From Thiohalomonas sp041685045 (GTDB lineage Bacteria; Pseudomonadota; Gammaproteobacteria; Thiohalomonadales; Thiohalomonadaceae): a stretch of 64,000 nt of DNA. Both the position numbers and the translations under genes were made by a program. The stretch lies in contig JAWLGP010000006.1 in NCBI GenBank assembly GCA_041685045.1, positions 124,001 through 188,000 of the forward strand, in the 5' to 3' direction. Of this stretch, positions 8,975-18,401 are shown piece after piece. The notes under the pieces were generated by a model. The model saw only the letters and a program-made list of their open reading frames with translations, was not told the DNA's origin and made no database searches. Within the stretch, counting starts at the first letter, position 1; the number at the start of each line of letters is the position of its first letter.

Positions 8975-10125
8975 GCGAACCACTCGCGCCTTACGCCGCC
9001 AGCGACGCGTCTTCACGGGGGCGCCGCTTTCCGGAGCCACCGCCTCACTACCGCACCGAGTTCCAGCGCGATCGGGACCGTATCATCCATTCTTCCGCCT
9101 TTCGTCGCCTCGAATACAAGACGCAGGTATTCGTGAATCACGAGGGTGATATGTTCCGCACCCGGTTGACCCACTCCATTGAAGTGGCTCAAATCGGGCG
9201 GACCGTCGCCCGTGCCCTGCGGCTCAACCAGGCGCTCGTCGAGGCGGTCAGCCTGGCCCATGACCTCGGCCACACCCCGTTCGGTCATGCCGGACAAGAG
9301 ACTTTGAACGACTGCATGGCCCCGTACGGCGGCTTCGAGCACAACCTGCAGTCGCTTCGGGTCGTTGACGAGTTGGAAGAGCGCTACGCGGCGTTCGATG
9401 GGCTGAACCTGACGTTCGAAACCCGCGAAGGCATCCTCAAACACTGCGAAACGACCACGGCTCGACAACTCGGCGAGGTGGCGGCCCGTTTCGTCAACGG
9501 TAGACAGGCGACCCTGGAAGCCCAGATCGCCAACCTTGCCGATGCCATCGCCTACAACAATCATGATGTGGACGACGGTTTAAGGGCTGGCCTGATCAGC
9601 ATTGAGCAGTTGCGCGAGACGCTGTTCTTCCGGGAGGAGCACGATGCGGTGTTGCAGGTTTACCCCGTTCTCCAAGGCCGCCGGCTGGTGTACGAAGTGG
9701 TGCGTCGGATGATTGGGCGCCAGGTGGTGGACCTCGTCGAAAGCAGCCGCGCGCACCTCGCCGAGGCGGCACCCGACGGTATCGATGCCATCCGCTCCAG
9801 TCCAAAACCCCTTGTCGGCTTCAGTCCCGACATGGCCGAGCGCCACCGGGAATTGAAGCGGTTTTTGCGCCAGAACCTTTACCGCCACTATCGGGTTCAC
9901 CGCATGATGGCCAAGGCGAGCCGGTTGATGCAGGAACTGTTTGATGCCTTCATGCGCGATATACGCCTGCTGCCGCCCCATCATGCCGCCACTGCCCGAG
10001 CCGTCGAGGCGCGCCAGGGTGAGGCAGGCCGGGCGCGGGCCGTTGCCGACTATATCGCCGGCATGACGGATCGCTACGCAATTCTGGAACACAGAAAGCT
10101 GTTTAGCCCCAACGAATTGACTTGA
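8971..10125 (+). CDS. dgt: Deoxyguanosinetriphosphate triphosphohydrolase-like protein (HD domain)
   Basis: Member of the dGTPase family, which cleaves dNTPs to deoxynucleoside and triphosphate. The 384-residue protein has the signature RLEYKTQVF followed by RTRLTHSIEVAQIGR (first metal His), the HD motif in LAHDLGHTPFGHAGQ and a later metal-binding Asp in NLADAIAYNNHDVDDG. It is the shorter form (about 380 residues, compared with about 500 for E. coli Dgt), so the exact substrate may differ. Its ATG overlaps the aroB stop, indicating coupling. Confidence 0.92.
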   Translation: MSEPLAPYAASDASSRGRRFPEPPPHYRTEFQRDRDRIIHSSAFRRLEYKTQVFVNHEGDMFRTRLTHSIEVAQIGRTVARALRLNQALVEAVSLAHDLGHTPFGHAGQETLNDCMAPYGGFEHNLQSLRVVDELEERYAAFDGLNLTFETREGILKHCETTTARQLGEVAARFVNGRQATLEAQIANLADAIAYNNHDVDDGLRAGLISIEQLRETLFFREEHDAVLQVYPVLQGRRLVYEVVRRMIGRQVVDLVESSRAHLAEAAPDGIDAIRSSPKPLVGFSPDMAERHRELKRFLRQNLYRHYRVHRMMAKASRLMQELFDAFMRDIRLLPPHHAATARAVEARQGEAGRARAVADYIAGMTDRYAILEHRKLFSPNELT

Positions 10126-10263
10126 ACCCAAGCGAAACGTCAGACAGTTGCCGGAGGGGCGTTGCTGGACAGCCGAAGGTCGGCCCCGGCATACTTCCGT
10201 CTCGAGTCGGCGCACAGTCACCCACCTCAGACCTAACCCAGGGACAGCGGAAATCCCCGGCAC

Positions 10264-10515
10264 ATGCGCATCTTCATGCAGACCCCGGTTACCGATGATC
10301 GTCCGCCGCGCTTCTATCACCTGTTCCTCCAGGAGGACCTCCTGGAGGGCTGGAATCTGGTGAGGGAGTGGGGTTTTCAGGGTGCTTCCGGGCGTATGGT
10401 GCGCGAACACTTCGCCTCCCACGACGCGGCCCAGGATGCCCTTCTCAAACATCGCGACGCGCAGATCAAGCGCGGTTACCGGGTGATGTTCCAACAGGGG
10501 GAACAGCCTCCTTGA
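10264..10515 (+). CDS. Free-standing WGR-domain protein
   Basis: An 83-residue protein consisting almost entirely of one WGR domain, a fold named for its Trp-Gly-Arg motif and known from PARPs and MolR-type proteins, where it contacts nucleic acid. Visible core: YHLFLQEDLLEGWNLVREWG and then FASHDAAQDALLKH in the expected spacing. The motif here reads REWGFQGASGR, so Trp-Gly is kept and the Arg is displaced. The start is uncertain: a second Met lies five codons in, and no strong ribosome site is seen. Function unknown. Confidence 0.7.
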   Translation: MRIFMQTPVTDDRPPRFYHLFLQEDLLEGWNLVREWGFQGASGRMVREHFASHDAAQDALLKHRDAQIKRGYRVMFQQGEQPP

Positions 10516-10838
10516 GCCAAGTCCCTGGTTGCAACTGAACCCCCCCTGCAGCCAACCCGTACCGTTCCATCCGTCTTGGTCTGGCACCCCGCCCCGCGCC
10601 ACGAGGTCTTTTCCCGCGACGTCATTTAGTGCGGTAACAGGCCTTAAACCGCCGAAATTCGTGGATGTGCACCAAATTCGTGCGCCGCGAGCCGGCCACC
10701 TTGTGGACCTGTTCCCGTCGGTTTGAAGAGTTTCACGCCCGGCAGTATACTGCTCGACCATTTTGCCCACTGCACGGCAATCCCCTCCGGACCACGCAAC
10801 GAAAGACGCCGGTTACCATTGTGAACGAGGCAAAGAAC
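10516..10838. other. 323-base leader region upstream of gltB
   Basis: No convincing gene was found here. The 3' part holds the proposed gltB promoter (10723-10751). A GCACCA half-site resembling part of an NtrC site occurs near 10670, but the second half is poorly conserved, so nitrogen control is only a possibility. Confidence 0.4.
10723..10751 (+). promoter_or_regulatory. Probable sigma-70 promoter of gltB
   Basis: TTGAAG (10723-10728) and TATACT (10746-10751) are separated by 17 bases. The -10 matches five of six consensus bases and the -35 four. The predicted transcript would have a leader of about 80 bases before the gltB ATG at 10839. Confidence 0.5.
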
Positions 10839-13800
10839 ATGACTCCCGGGCTTTACCGGCCCGAATTCGAGCGCGACAACTGCGGTTTCGGCCTGATCGC
10901 CCACATGGATGGTGCTTCCAGCCACTGGCTGGTGGACACCGCCATTGATGCCCTGTCGCGTATGACCCACCGCGGTGCTGTCGCCGCTGATGGCAAGTCC
11001 GGTGACGGTTGCGGCCTGCTGCTGAAAAAGCCGGACGGCTTCCTGCGTGCCGTTGCGGCCGAAGCGGGCTGTTCGCTGACCGACAACTATGCCGTCGGCA
11101 TGGTGTTTCTGAGTCAGGATGCCGCGAAACGAGACGCTGCCAAGGCGAAGCTGGCCGAGTCCCTTACCGGACAGGGCTGCGAACTTGCCGGCTGGCGTGC
11201 GGTACCGGTCAACCCGGATGCGTGCGGCCCCGAAGCGCTGGCCAGTCTTCCCGTGATCGAGCAGGTATTCGTCAACGCCGGCGCCGACATGGATGGAGAG
11301 GCCTTCGAGCGCCGTCTCTACATCGCCCGCCGCCTGACGGAGAAGGCGATCGGCGCGGCCGACGATTCCTTTTATATCCCCAGCCTGTCCACCAAGGTGC
11401 TGTCCTACAAGGGCTTGGTGATGCCGGAGAACCTGCCGGTGTTTTACCTGGACCTGAAGGATGCACGGATGGCATCGACGCTGTGTGTGTTCCACCAGCG
11501 CTTCTCGACCAACACCCTGCCGCAGTGGCGTCTGGCCCAGCCGTTCCGCTATCTCGCGCACAACGGCGAGATCAACACGGTCCAAGGCAACCGCAACTGG
11601 TCGGTGGCGCGTAGCGCGAAGTTTGCCACGCCGCTCATCCCGAACATGGATGATGTGCTCCCGCTGGTGTCGATGACCGGCTCCGACTCCAACAGCCTGG
11701 ACAACATGCTCGAAGGGTTGCTCGCCGGCGGCATCGACATCTTCCGCGCGATGCGCCTGCTGGTGCCGCCCGCGTGGCAGAACATCGAGCACATGGATCC
11801 GGACCTGCGCGCCTTCTACGAATACAACTCCATGCACATGGAGGCGTGGGACGGCCCGGCCGGCATCGTGTTGACCGATGGTCGCCACGCCGCCTGTACC
11901 CTGGACCGCAACGGCCTGCGCCCGGCGCGTTGGGTGATCACGAAGACCGAGAAGGCCACCGCGCCCGAATCCGGCGACTACACCGGCTGCATCATCACCC
12001 TGGCCTCCGAGATCGGGGTGTTCGACTACGCGCCGGCCGACGTGGTCGCCAAGGGCCGCTTGAAGCCCGGCCAGATGCTGGCCGCCGACACCGAGACCGG
12101 CAAACTGCTGCTTCCGGCCGATGTCGACCAAATGCTGAAGTCGCGCCAGCCCTACAAGCAGTGGATGGCGGAGCACGTGCGTCGACTGGAGAGCGACCTC
12201 AACGTGGCCGCGGATGGCGAAGCTGATCTCGACGACGACCAGGTCAAGGCCTACCAGAAGATGTTCCAGGTCACCTTCGAGGAGCGGGAGCAGGTGTTGC
12301 GCCCGCTGGCCGAGGGCGGCCAGGAGGCGATCGGTTCCATGGGCGACGACACGCCGATGGCGGTGCTGTCGACCAAGGTACGCTCGCTGTACGACTACTT
12401 CCGCCAGCAGTTTGCCCAGGTCACCAACCCGCCCATCGACCCGCTGCGCGAGCAGATCGTGATGTCGCTGGAGACCTGCCTGGGTCGGGAAAAGAACCTG
12501 TTTGAGGAGACACCGGACCATGCCGCCCGGCTGCTGGTCGACTCGCCGATCCTCTCCCGCGCCAAGTACGGCAAGTTGCTGGAGTTCAACAGCGGCGAAT
12601 ATGCCCACGAGCTCATCGACCTGAACTACCCGGCAGGGACCACCCTGAAGGGCGCCATTGTCGCCATCACCGATCGCGCCGTCGCGGCGGTGAAGGGCGG
12701 CAAGACCGTCATGGTGCTTTCCGATCGCGCGATTGAGCAGGGTAAACTGCCGGTCCACGCGCTGCTGGCCACCGGTGCCGTGCACCAGCGGCTGGTGACC
12801 GAAGGGCTGCGCTGCGATGCGAACATCGTGGTGGAGACCGGCACCGCCCGTGACTCGCACCACTGCGCGGTGCTGATCGGCTACGGCGCCACCTGCGTCT
12901 ACCCGTATCTCGCCTTCGAGACCCTGCACGAGATGCAGCGCAACGGCGAAATGAGCGGCGATGCCGTGAAGTATGCCGAGGCCTACCGCAAGGGCATCAA
13001 CAAGGGGCTGTACAAGATCACCTCCAAGATGGGGATCTCCACCATCGCCAGCTACCGCGGCGCGCAGCTGTTCGAAGCGGTGGGCCTGTCCCAGGAGGTG
13101 GTCGACCTCTGCTTCAAGGGCACCACCAATCGCATCCAGGGTGCCAGCTTCGGTGATCTGGAGAGCGAGCAGCAGTTGCTGGCCAAGGAAGCGTGGAACC
13201 CGCGCAAGCCGATCCAGCAGGGCGGCCTCCTCAAGTACTGGCACGACGGCGAATACCACGCCTACAACCCGGACGTGGTGCAGGCGCTGCACAAGGCGGT
13301 GCGCTCTGGCGACTTCGCCGATTACCGGGTCTATGCCGATCTGGTGAACCAGCGCCCGGTCGCGTGTCTCCGCGACCTGCTGGAATTGCGCGACGACATC
13401 GATGCCGTCCCGCTCGATGAGGTCGAGCCGGTAGAGGCGATCCTCAAGCGCTTCGACTCCGCCGCCATGTCCCTCGGAGCCCTCTCCCCAGAGGCGCACG
13501 AAACCCTGGCCGAGGCGATGAACCGCCTGGGCGGTCGATCCAACTCCGGCGAAGGCGGTGAAGACCCGGTGCGCTATGGCACCCACAAGGTCTCCAAGAT
13601 CAAGCAGATCGCCTCCGGGCGCTTCGGCGTCACCCCGCACTACCTGGTCAACGCCGAGGTGCTGCAGATCAAGGTGGCCCAAGGCGCCAAGCCGGGCGAA
13701 GGTGGCCAGCTGCCGGGGCACAAGGTCAACGACCTGATCGCCCGCCTGCGCTACTCCAACCCGGGGGTGGCGCTGATCTCGCCGCCGCCGCACCACGACA

Positions 13801-15326
13801 TCTACTCCATCGAGGATCTGGCCCAGCTGATCTTCGACCTGAAGCAGATCAACCCGGAAGCGCTGGTGTCGGTGAAGCTGGTGGCGGAGGCCGGTGTTGG
13901 CACCATCGCTGCCGGTGTGGCCAAGGCCTATGCCGACCTGATCACCATCTCCGGTTACGACGGCGGCACCGGCGCCAGCCCGCTCACTTCGGTCAAGTAT
14001 GCCGGCTCCCCGTGGGAACTGGGGCTCTCCGAGACGCACCAGATCCTGCGCGCCAACAACCTGCGCGACAAGGTGCGGGTGCAGACCGACGGCGGCCTCA
14101 AGACCGGCCTCGACGTAGTGAAGGCGGCCATTCTCGGTGCCGAGTCGTTCGGCTTCGGCACCGGCCCGATGATCGCAATGGGCTGCAAATACCTGCGCAT
14201 CTGTCACCTGAACAACTGCGCCACCGGCGTGGCCACCCAGGATGCGGTGCTGCGCAAGGAGCACTACATCGGCGAAGTGGAGATGGTGATGAACTATTTC
14301 CGCTTCATCGCCGAAGAGGTGCGCCAACTCCTGGCCAAGTTGGGTTGCCGCTCGCTGACCGACCTTATCGGCCGCACCGATCTGCTGTCCCTGCTCGAGG
14401 GCACCACGCCCAAGCAGCAGCGGCTCGATCTCGCGCCGATCGTTGCCGACGGCGGCGTACCGGCCGATGCCCCACGCTACTGCCTGGCGCCGAAGAACGA
14501 ACCGTTTGACCGCGCCGAATTGGCCGAGCAGATGGTTCAAGATGCCCGGCCGGCCATCGAGGGCAAGCTCGGCGGTGAATTCGCTTACACGGTGAAAAAC
14601 GTCAACCGGTCCATCGGTGCACGCCTCTCCGGCGAGATCGCCAAGCGCCACGGCAACCAGGGCATGGCCAGTGCGCCGATCACCCTGCGCCTGACCGGCA
14701 CCGCCGGCCAGTCCTTCGGTGTGTGGAACGCCGGCGGCCTGCACATGTACCTCGAAGGCGACGCCAACGACTACGTGGGCAAGGGCATGACCGGTGGCCG
14801 CCTGGTGATCCACCCGCCGGCCGGCAGCGCGTTCAAGAGCCAGGAGACCACCATTATCGGCAACACTTGCCTGTACGGCGCCACCGGCGGGAAACTGCTC
14901 GCGGCGGGCCTGGCTGGCGAGCGTTTCGGCGTGCGTAACTCCGGCGCCCACGCGGTGGTCGAAGGGATCGGTGACCACGGTTGCGAATACATGACCGGGG
15001 GTGTGATCACGGTGCTCGGGCCGACCGGCGTCAACTTCGGTGCCGGCATGACCGGCGGATTCGCCTACGTGCTGGACCTCGACAACAGCTTCGTGGACCG
15101 CTACAACCACGAGTTGATCGACATCCACCGCATCGGCGGCGAGAAGATGGACGGCCCGCGCGACTACCTGCGCCGCCAGATCGAGGAGTTCGTGACCGAG
15201 ACCGGCAGCGCCTGGGGCCGCGAGATCCTGGACAGCTGGGCCGACTACGCCGAGAAGTTCTGGCTGGTCAAGCCGAAGGCCTCCGAGATCGAGACCCTGC
15301 TCGATACTCTCGAGCGGGCTGCCTGA
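10839..15326 (+). CDS. gltB: Glutamate synthase (NADPH) large subunit
   Basis: The alpha subunit of glutamate synthase hydrolyses glutamine, channels the ammonia and makes glutamate from 2-oxoglutarate. The ATG at 10839 is preceded by GAGG eight bases upstream and gives a 14-residue propeptide before the N-terminal nucleophile of the class II amidotransferase (ERDNCGFGLIAH, Cys15). The reading frame is open further upstream without homology. Domains in order: glutaminase (15-430), central domain, FMN-binding synthase barrel (about 850-1200) with the 3Fe-4S cysteines in MGCKYLRICHLNNC, and the C-terminal glycine-repeat beta-helix. At 1495 residues it is the usual length. gltD follows after an intergenic inverted repeat. 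Confidence 0.97.
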   Translation: MTPGLYRPEFERDNCGFGLIAHMDGASSHWLVDTAIDALSRMTHRGAVAADGKSGDGCGLLLKKPDGFLRAVAAEAGCSLTDNYAVGMVFLSQDAAKRDAAKAKLAESLTGQGCELAGWRAVPVNPDACGPEALASLPVIEQVFVNAGADMDGEAFERRLYIARRLTEKAIGAADDSFYIPSLSTKVLSYKGLVMPENLPVFYLDLKDARMASTLCVFHQRFSTNTLPQWRLAQPFRYLAHNGEINTVQGNRNWSVARSAKFATPLIPNMDDVLPLVSMTGSDSNSLDNMLEGLLAGGIDIFRAMRLLVPPAWQNIEHMDPDLRAFYEYNSMHMEAWDGPAGIVLTDGRHAACTLDRNGLRPARWVITKTEKATAPESGDYTGCIITLASEIGVFDYAPADVVAKGRLKPGQMLAADTETGKLLLPADVDQMLKSRQPYKQWMAEHVRRLESDLNVAADGEADLDDDQVKAYQKMFQVTFEEREQVLRPLAEGGQEAIGSMGDDTPMAVLSTKVRSLYDYFRQQFAQVTNPPIDPLREQIVMSLETCLGREKNLFEETPDHAARLLVDSPILSRAKYGKLLEFNSGEYAHELIDLNYPAGTTLKGAIVAITDRAVAAVKGGKTVMVLSDRAIEQGKLPVHALLATGAVHQRLVTEGLRCDANIVVETGTARDSHHCAVLIGYGATCVYPYLAFETLHEMQRNGEMSGDAVKYAEAYRKGINKGLYKITSKMGISTIASYRGAQLFEAVGLSQEVVDLCFKGTTNRIQGASFGDLESEQQLLAKEAWNPRKPIQQGGLLKYWHDGEYHAYNPDVVQALHKAVRSGDFADYRVYADLVNQRPVACLRDLLELRDDIDAVPLDEVEPVEAILKRFDSAAMSLGALSPEAHETLAEAMNRLGGRSNSGEGGEDPVRYGTHKVSKIKQIASGRFGVTPHYLVNAEVLQIKVAQGAKPGEGGQLPGHKVNDLIARLRYSNPGVALISPPPHHDIYSIEDLAQLIFDLKQINPEALVSVKLVAEAGVGTIAAGVAKAYADLITISGYDGGTGASPLTSVKYAGSPWELGLSETHQILRANNLRDKVRVQTDGGLKTGLDVVKAAILGAESFGFGTGPMIAMGCKYLRICHLNNCATGVATQDAVLRKEHYIGEVEMVMNYFRFIAEEVRQLLAKLGCRSLTDLIGRTDLLSLLEGTTPKQQRLDLAPIVADGGVPADAPRYCLAPKNEPFDRAELAEQMVQDARPAIEGKLGGEFAYTVKNVNRSIGARLSGEIAKRHGNQGMASAPITLRLTGTAGQSFGVWNAGGLHMYLEGDANDYVGKGMTGGRLVIHPPAGSAFKSQETTIIGNTCLYGATGGKLLAAGLAGERFGVRNSGAHAVVEGIGDHGCEYMTGGVITVLGPTGVNFGAGMTGGFAYVLDLDNSFVDRYNHELIDIHRIGGEKMDGPRDYLRRQIEEFVTETGSAWGREILDSWADYAEKFWLVKPKASEIETLLDTLERAA

Positions 15327-15335
15327 CAAAAACTG

Positions 15336-15455
15336 CCGCAGAGGCGCAGAGACGCGGAGGTTATTGGTTTAACAACACCTGACGAAGTCGCACGGCGTGA
15401 GTGTGGTGCAGAGCGAGCAACCTGAATTCCTCCGCGCCTCCGCGTTTCTCTGCGG
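15336..15455. repeat. Long imperfect inverted repeat between gltB and gltD (GC-rich variant of the CGCAAAG family)
   Basis: The left arm 15336-15360 (CCGCAGAGGCGCAGAGACGC...) is the near reverse complement of the right arm 15429-15455. The spacer is about 68 bases. The arms consist of the same roughly 8-9-base alternation seen in the elements at 16902-17056 and 32786-32876, with GAG replacing AAG. It lies inside an apparent operon. Confidence 0.8.
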
Positions 15456-15483
15456 CGGGTGTTCTAAATCGAGACAATCACCA

Positions 15484-16890
15484 ATGGGTAATAACTTTCA
15501 GTTCATTCAGGTTCCGCGGCTGGACCCCGAGAAGAAGTCGGCCGAGGTGCGCATCAAGGAGTTCCGGGAGATCTACGGCGGCTTCGACACGGACTCGTCC
15601 GCCTCTCAGGCGGATCGCTGTCTCTCCTGCGGCAATCCGTACTGCTCCTGGCGCTGTCCGGTGCACAACTACATCCCGAACTGGCTGAAGCTGGTGGCCG
15701 AGGGCAACATCACCGAAGCGGCGGAGCTCTCCCACAAGACCAATTCCCTGCCCGAGGTGTGTGGCCGCGTGTGTCCGCAGGACCGCCTGTGCGAAGGGGC
15801 CTGCACCCTGAACGATGGCTTCGGCGCGGTCACCATTGGTGCAGTGGAGCGTTACATCTCCGACACCGCCTTTTCAATGGGCTGGCGCCCGGATCTGTCC
15901 AAGGTCACGCCGACCGGCAAGAAGGTGGCGGTGATCGGGGCCGGCCCGGCCGGACTGGCCTGTGCCGACGTGCTGGTACGCAACGGCGTCACCCCGGTGG
16001 TGTTCGATCGTAACCCGGAGATCGGTGGCCTGCTGACATTCGGTATCCCGGAATTCAAGCTCGAGAAACGCATCATGGCCCGCCGCCGCGAGATCTTCGA
16101 GGGCATGGGCATCGAGTTCCGCCTGAAGAGCGAAATCGGCAAGGACGTCGACTTTCAGACCCTGGTCGATGAGTTCGACGCCGTGTTCCTCGGCATGGGT
16201 ACCTACAACTACATGAAGGGCGGCTTCCCGGGCGAAGACCTGCCGGGAGTGCACGAGGCGCTGCCGTTTTTGGTTTCCAATGTCAAGCACTGCCTCGACC
16301 TGTTGGGTGAGGATGAGGCGTTCGTCTCGATGAAGGAGCAGCGCGTGGTGGTCCTCGGCGGCGGCGACACCGCCATGGACTGCAACCGCACCTCGATCCG
16401 TCAGGGGGCCAAGGCGGTCACCTGTGCCTATCGCCGCGACGAGGCCAACATGCCCGGCTCCAAACGCGAGGTGGCCAACGCCAAGGAAGAGGGCGTGCAG
16501 TTCCTGTGGAACCGCCAACCCATCGAGATTGTCGGCACCGATAAGGTGGAAGGGGTCAAAGTGGTCACCACCCAGCTCGGCGCCCCGGATGCCCGCGGCC
16601 GGCGCAGCCCGGAGCCGATCCCCGGCTCGGAAGAGGTGATCCCGGCCGATCGCGTCATCATCGCCTTCGGCTTCCGCCCCAGTCCGGCGCCCTGGTTCGC
16701 CGACTTCGGCATCGAGATCGACGACCGTGGTCGGGTCAAGGCGCCGGACGGTGGCCAGTTCAAGAAACAGACCACCAACGCCAAGGTGTTCGCCGGCGGT
16801 GACATGGTCCGCGGCTCCGACCTCGTGGTCACCGCCATCTGGGAAGGCCGCCAGGCCGCCGAAGGCATCCTTGACTACCTCGAGGTTTGA
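15484..16890 (+). CDS. gltD: Glutamate synthase (NADPH) small subunit
   Basis: The beta subunit oxidises NADPH through FAD and passes electrons over 4Fe-4S clusters to GltB. The ATG at 15484 (MGNNFQFIQVPRLDPEKK) is preferred over an in-frame upstream ATG at 15397 because the latter would translate the intergenic repeat. Seen in the 468-residue product: cluster cysteines in CLSCGNPYCSWRCPVHNYIP and EVCGRVCPQDRLCEGAC, the FAD Rossmann motif VAVIGAGPAGLACA (about residue 143) and the NADPH motif VVVLGGGDTAMDC (about residue 289). It pairs with gltB upstream. Confidence 0.97.
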   Translation: MGNNFQFIQVPRLDPEKKSAEVRIKEFREIYGGFDTDSSASQADRCLSCGNPYCSWRCPVHNYIPNWLKLVAEGNITEAAELSHKTNSLPEVCGRVCPQDRLCEGACTLNDGFGAVTIGAVERYISDTAFSMGWRPDLSKVTPTGKKVAVIGAGPAGLACADVLVRNGVTPVVFDRNPEIGGLLTFGIPEFKLEKRIMARRREIFEGMGIEFRLKSEIGKDVDFQTLVDEFDAVFLGMGTYNYMKGGFPGEDLPGVHEALPFLVSNVKHCLDLLGEDEAFVSMKEQRVVVLGGGDTAMDCNRTSIRQGAKAVTCAYRRDEANMPGSKREVANAKEEGVQFLWNRQPIEIVGTDKVEGVKVVTTQLGAPDARGRRSPEPIPGSEEVIPADRVIIAFGFRPSPAPWFADFGIEIDDRGRVKAPDGGQFKKQTTNAKVFAGGDMVRGSDLVVTAIWEGRQAAEGILDYLEV

Positions 16891-16901
16891 CGAAAGAAAA
16901 A

Positions 16902-17056
16902 CCTCAACGCAAAGGCGAAGACACGCAAAGAACGCAAAGGGCTTTAATGTTCAAAGCACCGTGGTGTGGCAACGACCCCAAGCTGGGATTCATAGCCGAT
17001 AAATCTCTTTGCGACCTTTGCGCCTTTGCGTCTTTTGCGTCTTTTGCGTTGGATTT
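16902..17056. repeat. Long imperfect inverted repeat between gltD and hemE (CGCAAAG family)
   Basis: The left arm about 16902-16945 is built of AACGCAAAGG-type units. The right arm about 17002-17056 is built of the complementary TTTGCGCC/TTTGCGTC units, with a spacer of about 55 bases between them. The right arm ends four bases before the hemE ATG and leaves no room for a normal ribosome-binding site. The family is shared with 15336-15455 and 32786-32876. Confidence 0.85.
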
Positions 17057-17060
17057 TTAA

Positions 17061-18125
17061 ATGTCAGAACTGAAGAACGATCGTTTCCTGCGGGCGCTGC
17101 TTCGGCAGCCGGTGGATGTGACGCCGGTATGGATGATGCGCCAGGCCGGGCGTTATCTGCCGGAGTACCGGGCGACGCGGACCAAAGCCGGGGATTTCAT
17201 GGCCCTGTGCAAGAATCCGGAACTGGCCTGCGAGGTGACGATTCAGCCGCTGGACCGCTTCCCGCTGGATGCGGCAATCCTTTTCTCCGACATCCTCACC
17301 GTACCCGATGCCATGGGTCTCGGCCTCTACTTCGAGGCGGGCGAGGGCCCGCGCTTCGAGCGCCCGGTGCGCAGTGAGGCTGATGTGGATCGACTACCGA
17401 TTCCGGACCCGGAGGGCGAGCTGAAGTACGTCATGGACGCGGTACGCACCATCCGCCGCGAGCTGGACGGGCGGGTGCCGCTGATCGGTTTTGCCGGCAG
17501 CCCATGGACCCTGGCGACCTATATGGTCGAAGGCGGATCCACCAAGGACTACGCCAAGGTCAAGGGGATGCTCTACGACCGCCCGGACCTGATGCACCGC
17601 CTGTTGGCGAAAATCGCCGACGCGGTCACCGTCTACCTGAACGGCCAAATTGCTGCCGGCGCCCAGGCCATCCAGATCTTCGATACTTGGGGCGGCGTAC
17701 TCACCCCGCGTGATTACCTGGAATTTTCTCTGGAATACATGCGGCGGATCGTACATGGCCTCACCCGCGAAGCGGAGGGTCGCAAGGTCCCGGTGATCCT
17801 GTTCACCAAGGGTGGCGGCCAGTGGATCGAGGCGATTGCGGATACCGGTTGTGATGCGGTCGGCATCGACTGGACCACCGATATCGGCGAAGCCCGCCGG
17901 CGCGTGCGTGATCGTGTCGCCCTTCAGGGCAACATGGACCCGTCTGTCCTCTATGCCTCACCGGAGCGGATACGAAAAGAGGTCGAATTCATCCTGGAAG
18001 GCTACGGCGCGGGCACCGGCCATGTCTTCAACCTGGGACACGGCATCCATCAGCACGTCGATCCGGAGCGGGCGGCGGCGTTCGTCGAAGCGGTCCACGA
18101 GTTCTCCGGCAAGTACCACCGCTAA
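17061..18125 (+). CDS. hemE: Uroporphyrinogen decarboxylase
   Basis: Decarboxylates the four acetate side chains of uroporphyrinogen III to give coproporphyrinogen III in heme synthesis; cytosolic, no cofactor. The 354-residue sequence carries the N-terminal signature PVWMMRQAGRYLPEYR (substrate Arg), the catalytic Asp in ILFSDILTVPDAMG, and the C-terminal NLGHGIHQHVDPE. Its start is immediately preceded by a repeat arm and the T-rich sequence GGATTTTTAA, so translation may depend on coupling or an AU-rich leader. Following gltBD is the order known in Pseudomonas. Confidence 0.97.
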   Translation: MSELKNDRFLRALLRQPVDVTPVWMMRQAGRYLPEYRATRTKAGDFMALCKNPELACEVTIQPLDRFPLDAAILFSDILTVPDAMGLGLYFEAGEGPRFERPVRSEADVDRLPIPDPEGELKYVMDAVRTIRRELDGRVPLIGFAGSPWTLATYMVEGGSTKDYAKVKGMLYDRPDLMHRLLAKIADAVTVYLNGQIAAGAQAIQIFDTWGGVLTPRDYLEFSLEYMRRIVHGLTREAEGRKVPVILFTKGGGQWIEAIADTGCDAVGIDWTTDIGEARRRVRDRVALQGNMDPSVLYASPERIRKEVEFILEGYGAGTGHVFNLGHGIHQHVDPERAAAFVEAVHEFSGKYHR

Positions 18126-18401
18126 CGCTTCCCTTTCTGGCGCCGGGCGAAGGATGCTGCAATGGTCTTTCTGCCATCGCAACAGTCGCTCGGCCCAGAG
18201 TCATCCTTTCCCTCGAGTCATTCTCGTTCGACCGGTGACCTGTCGGTCACGGTCACGCCCCCCTTTCCGAGATCAGTCACCTGCCCCGGCGCTTATCCGC
18301 ACCCGATTGCCAGTTATTGCGCAGGGATATCATCGAACAGTTGATCAGACGTCTTCTCCCCCAGAAAATGTCGGGATAATCCTCCGGTCCGGTGTATTGA
18401 G

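Noticed and set aside
7799..9040. A 413-codon minus-strand open frame opposite aroB
   Set aside because: Antisense shadow of aroB with low-complexity Arg/Gln/Asp-rich translation and no ribosome site.
10560..10610. Sigma-54 promoter for gltB (TGGCAC followed by GC)
   Set aside because: The spacing between the GG and GC elements is one base too long and the TTGC part is absent.
10644..15329. A 1561-codon open frame on the minus strand opposite gltB
   Set aside because: It is an antisense shadow of the GC-biased third positions of gltB; its His/Val/Gly/Gln-rich translation has no recognisable domain, while gltB is fully conserved.
15336..17056. CRISPR-like array from the regularly alternating CGCAAAG/CGCAGAG units
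   Set aside because: The units are 8-10 bases without unique spacers and form two complementary arms, so they are palindromes and not a repeat-spacer array.
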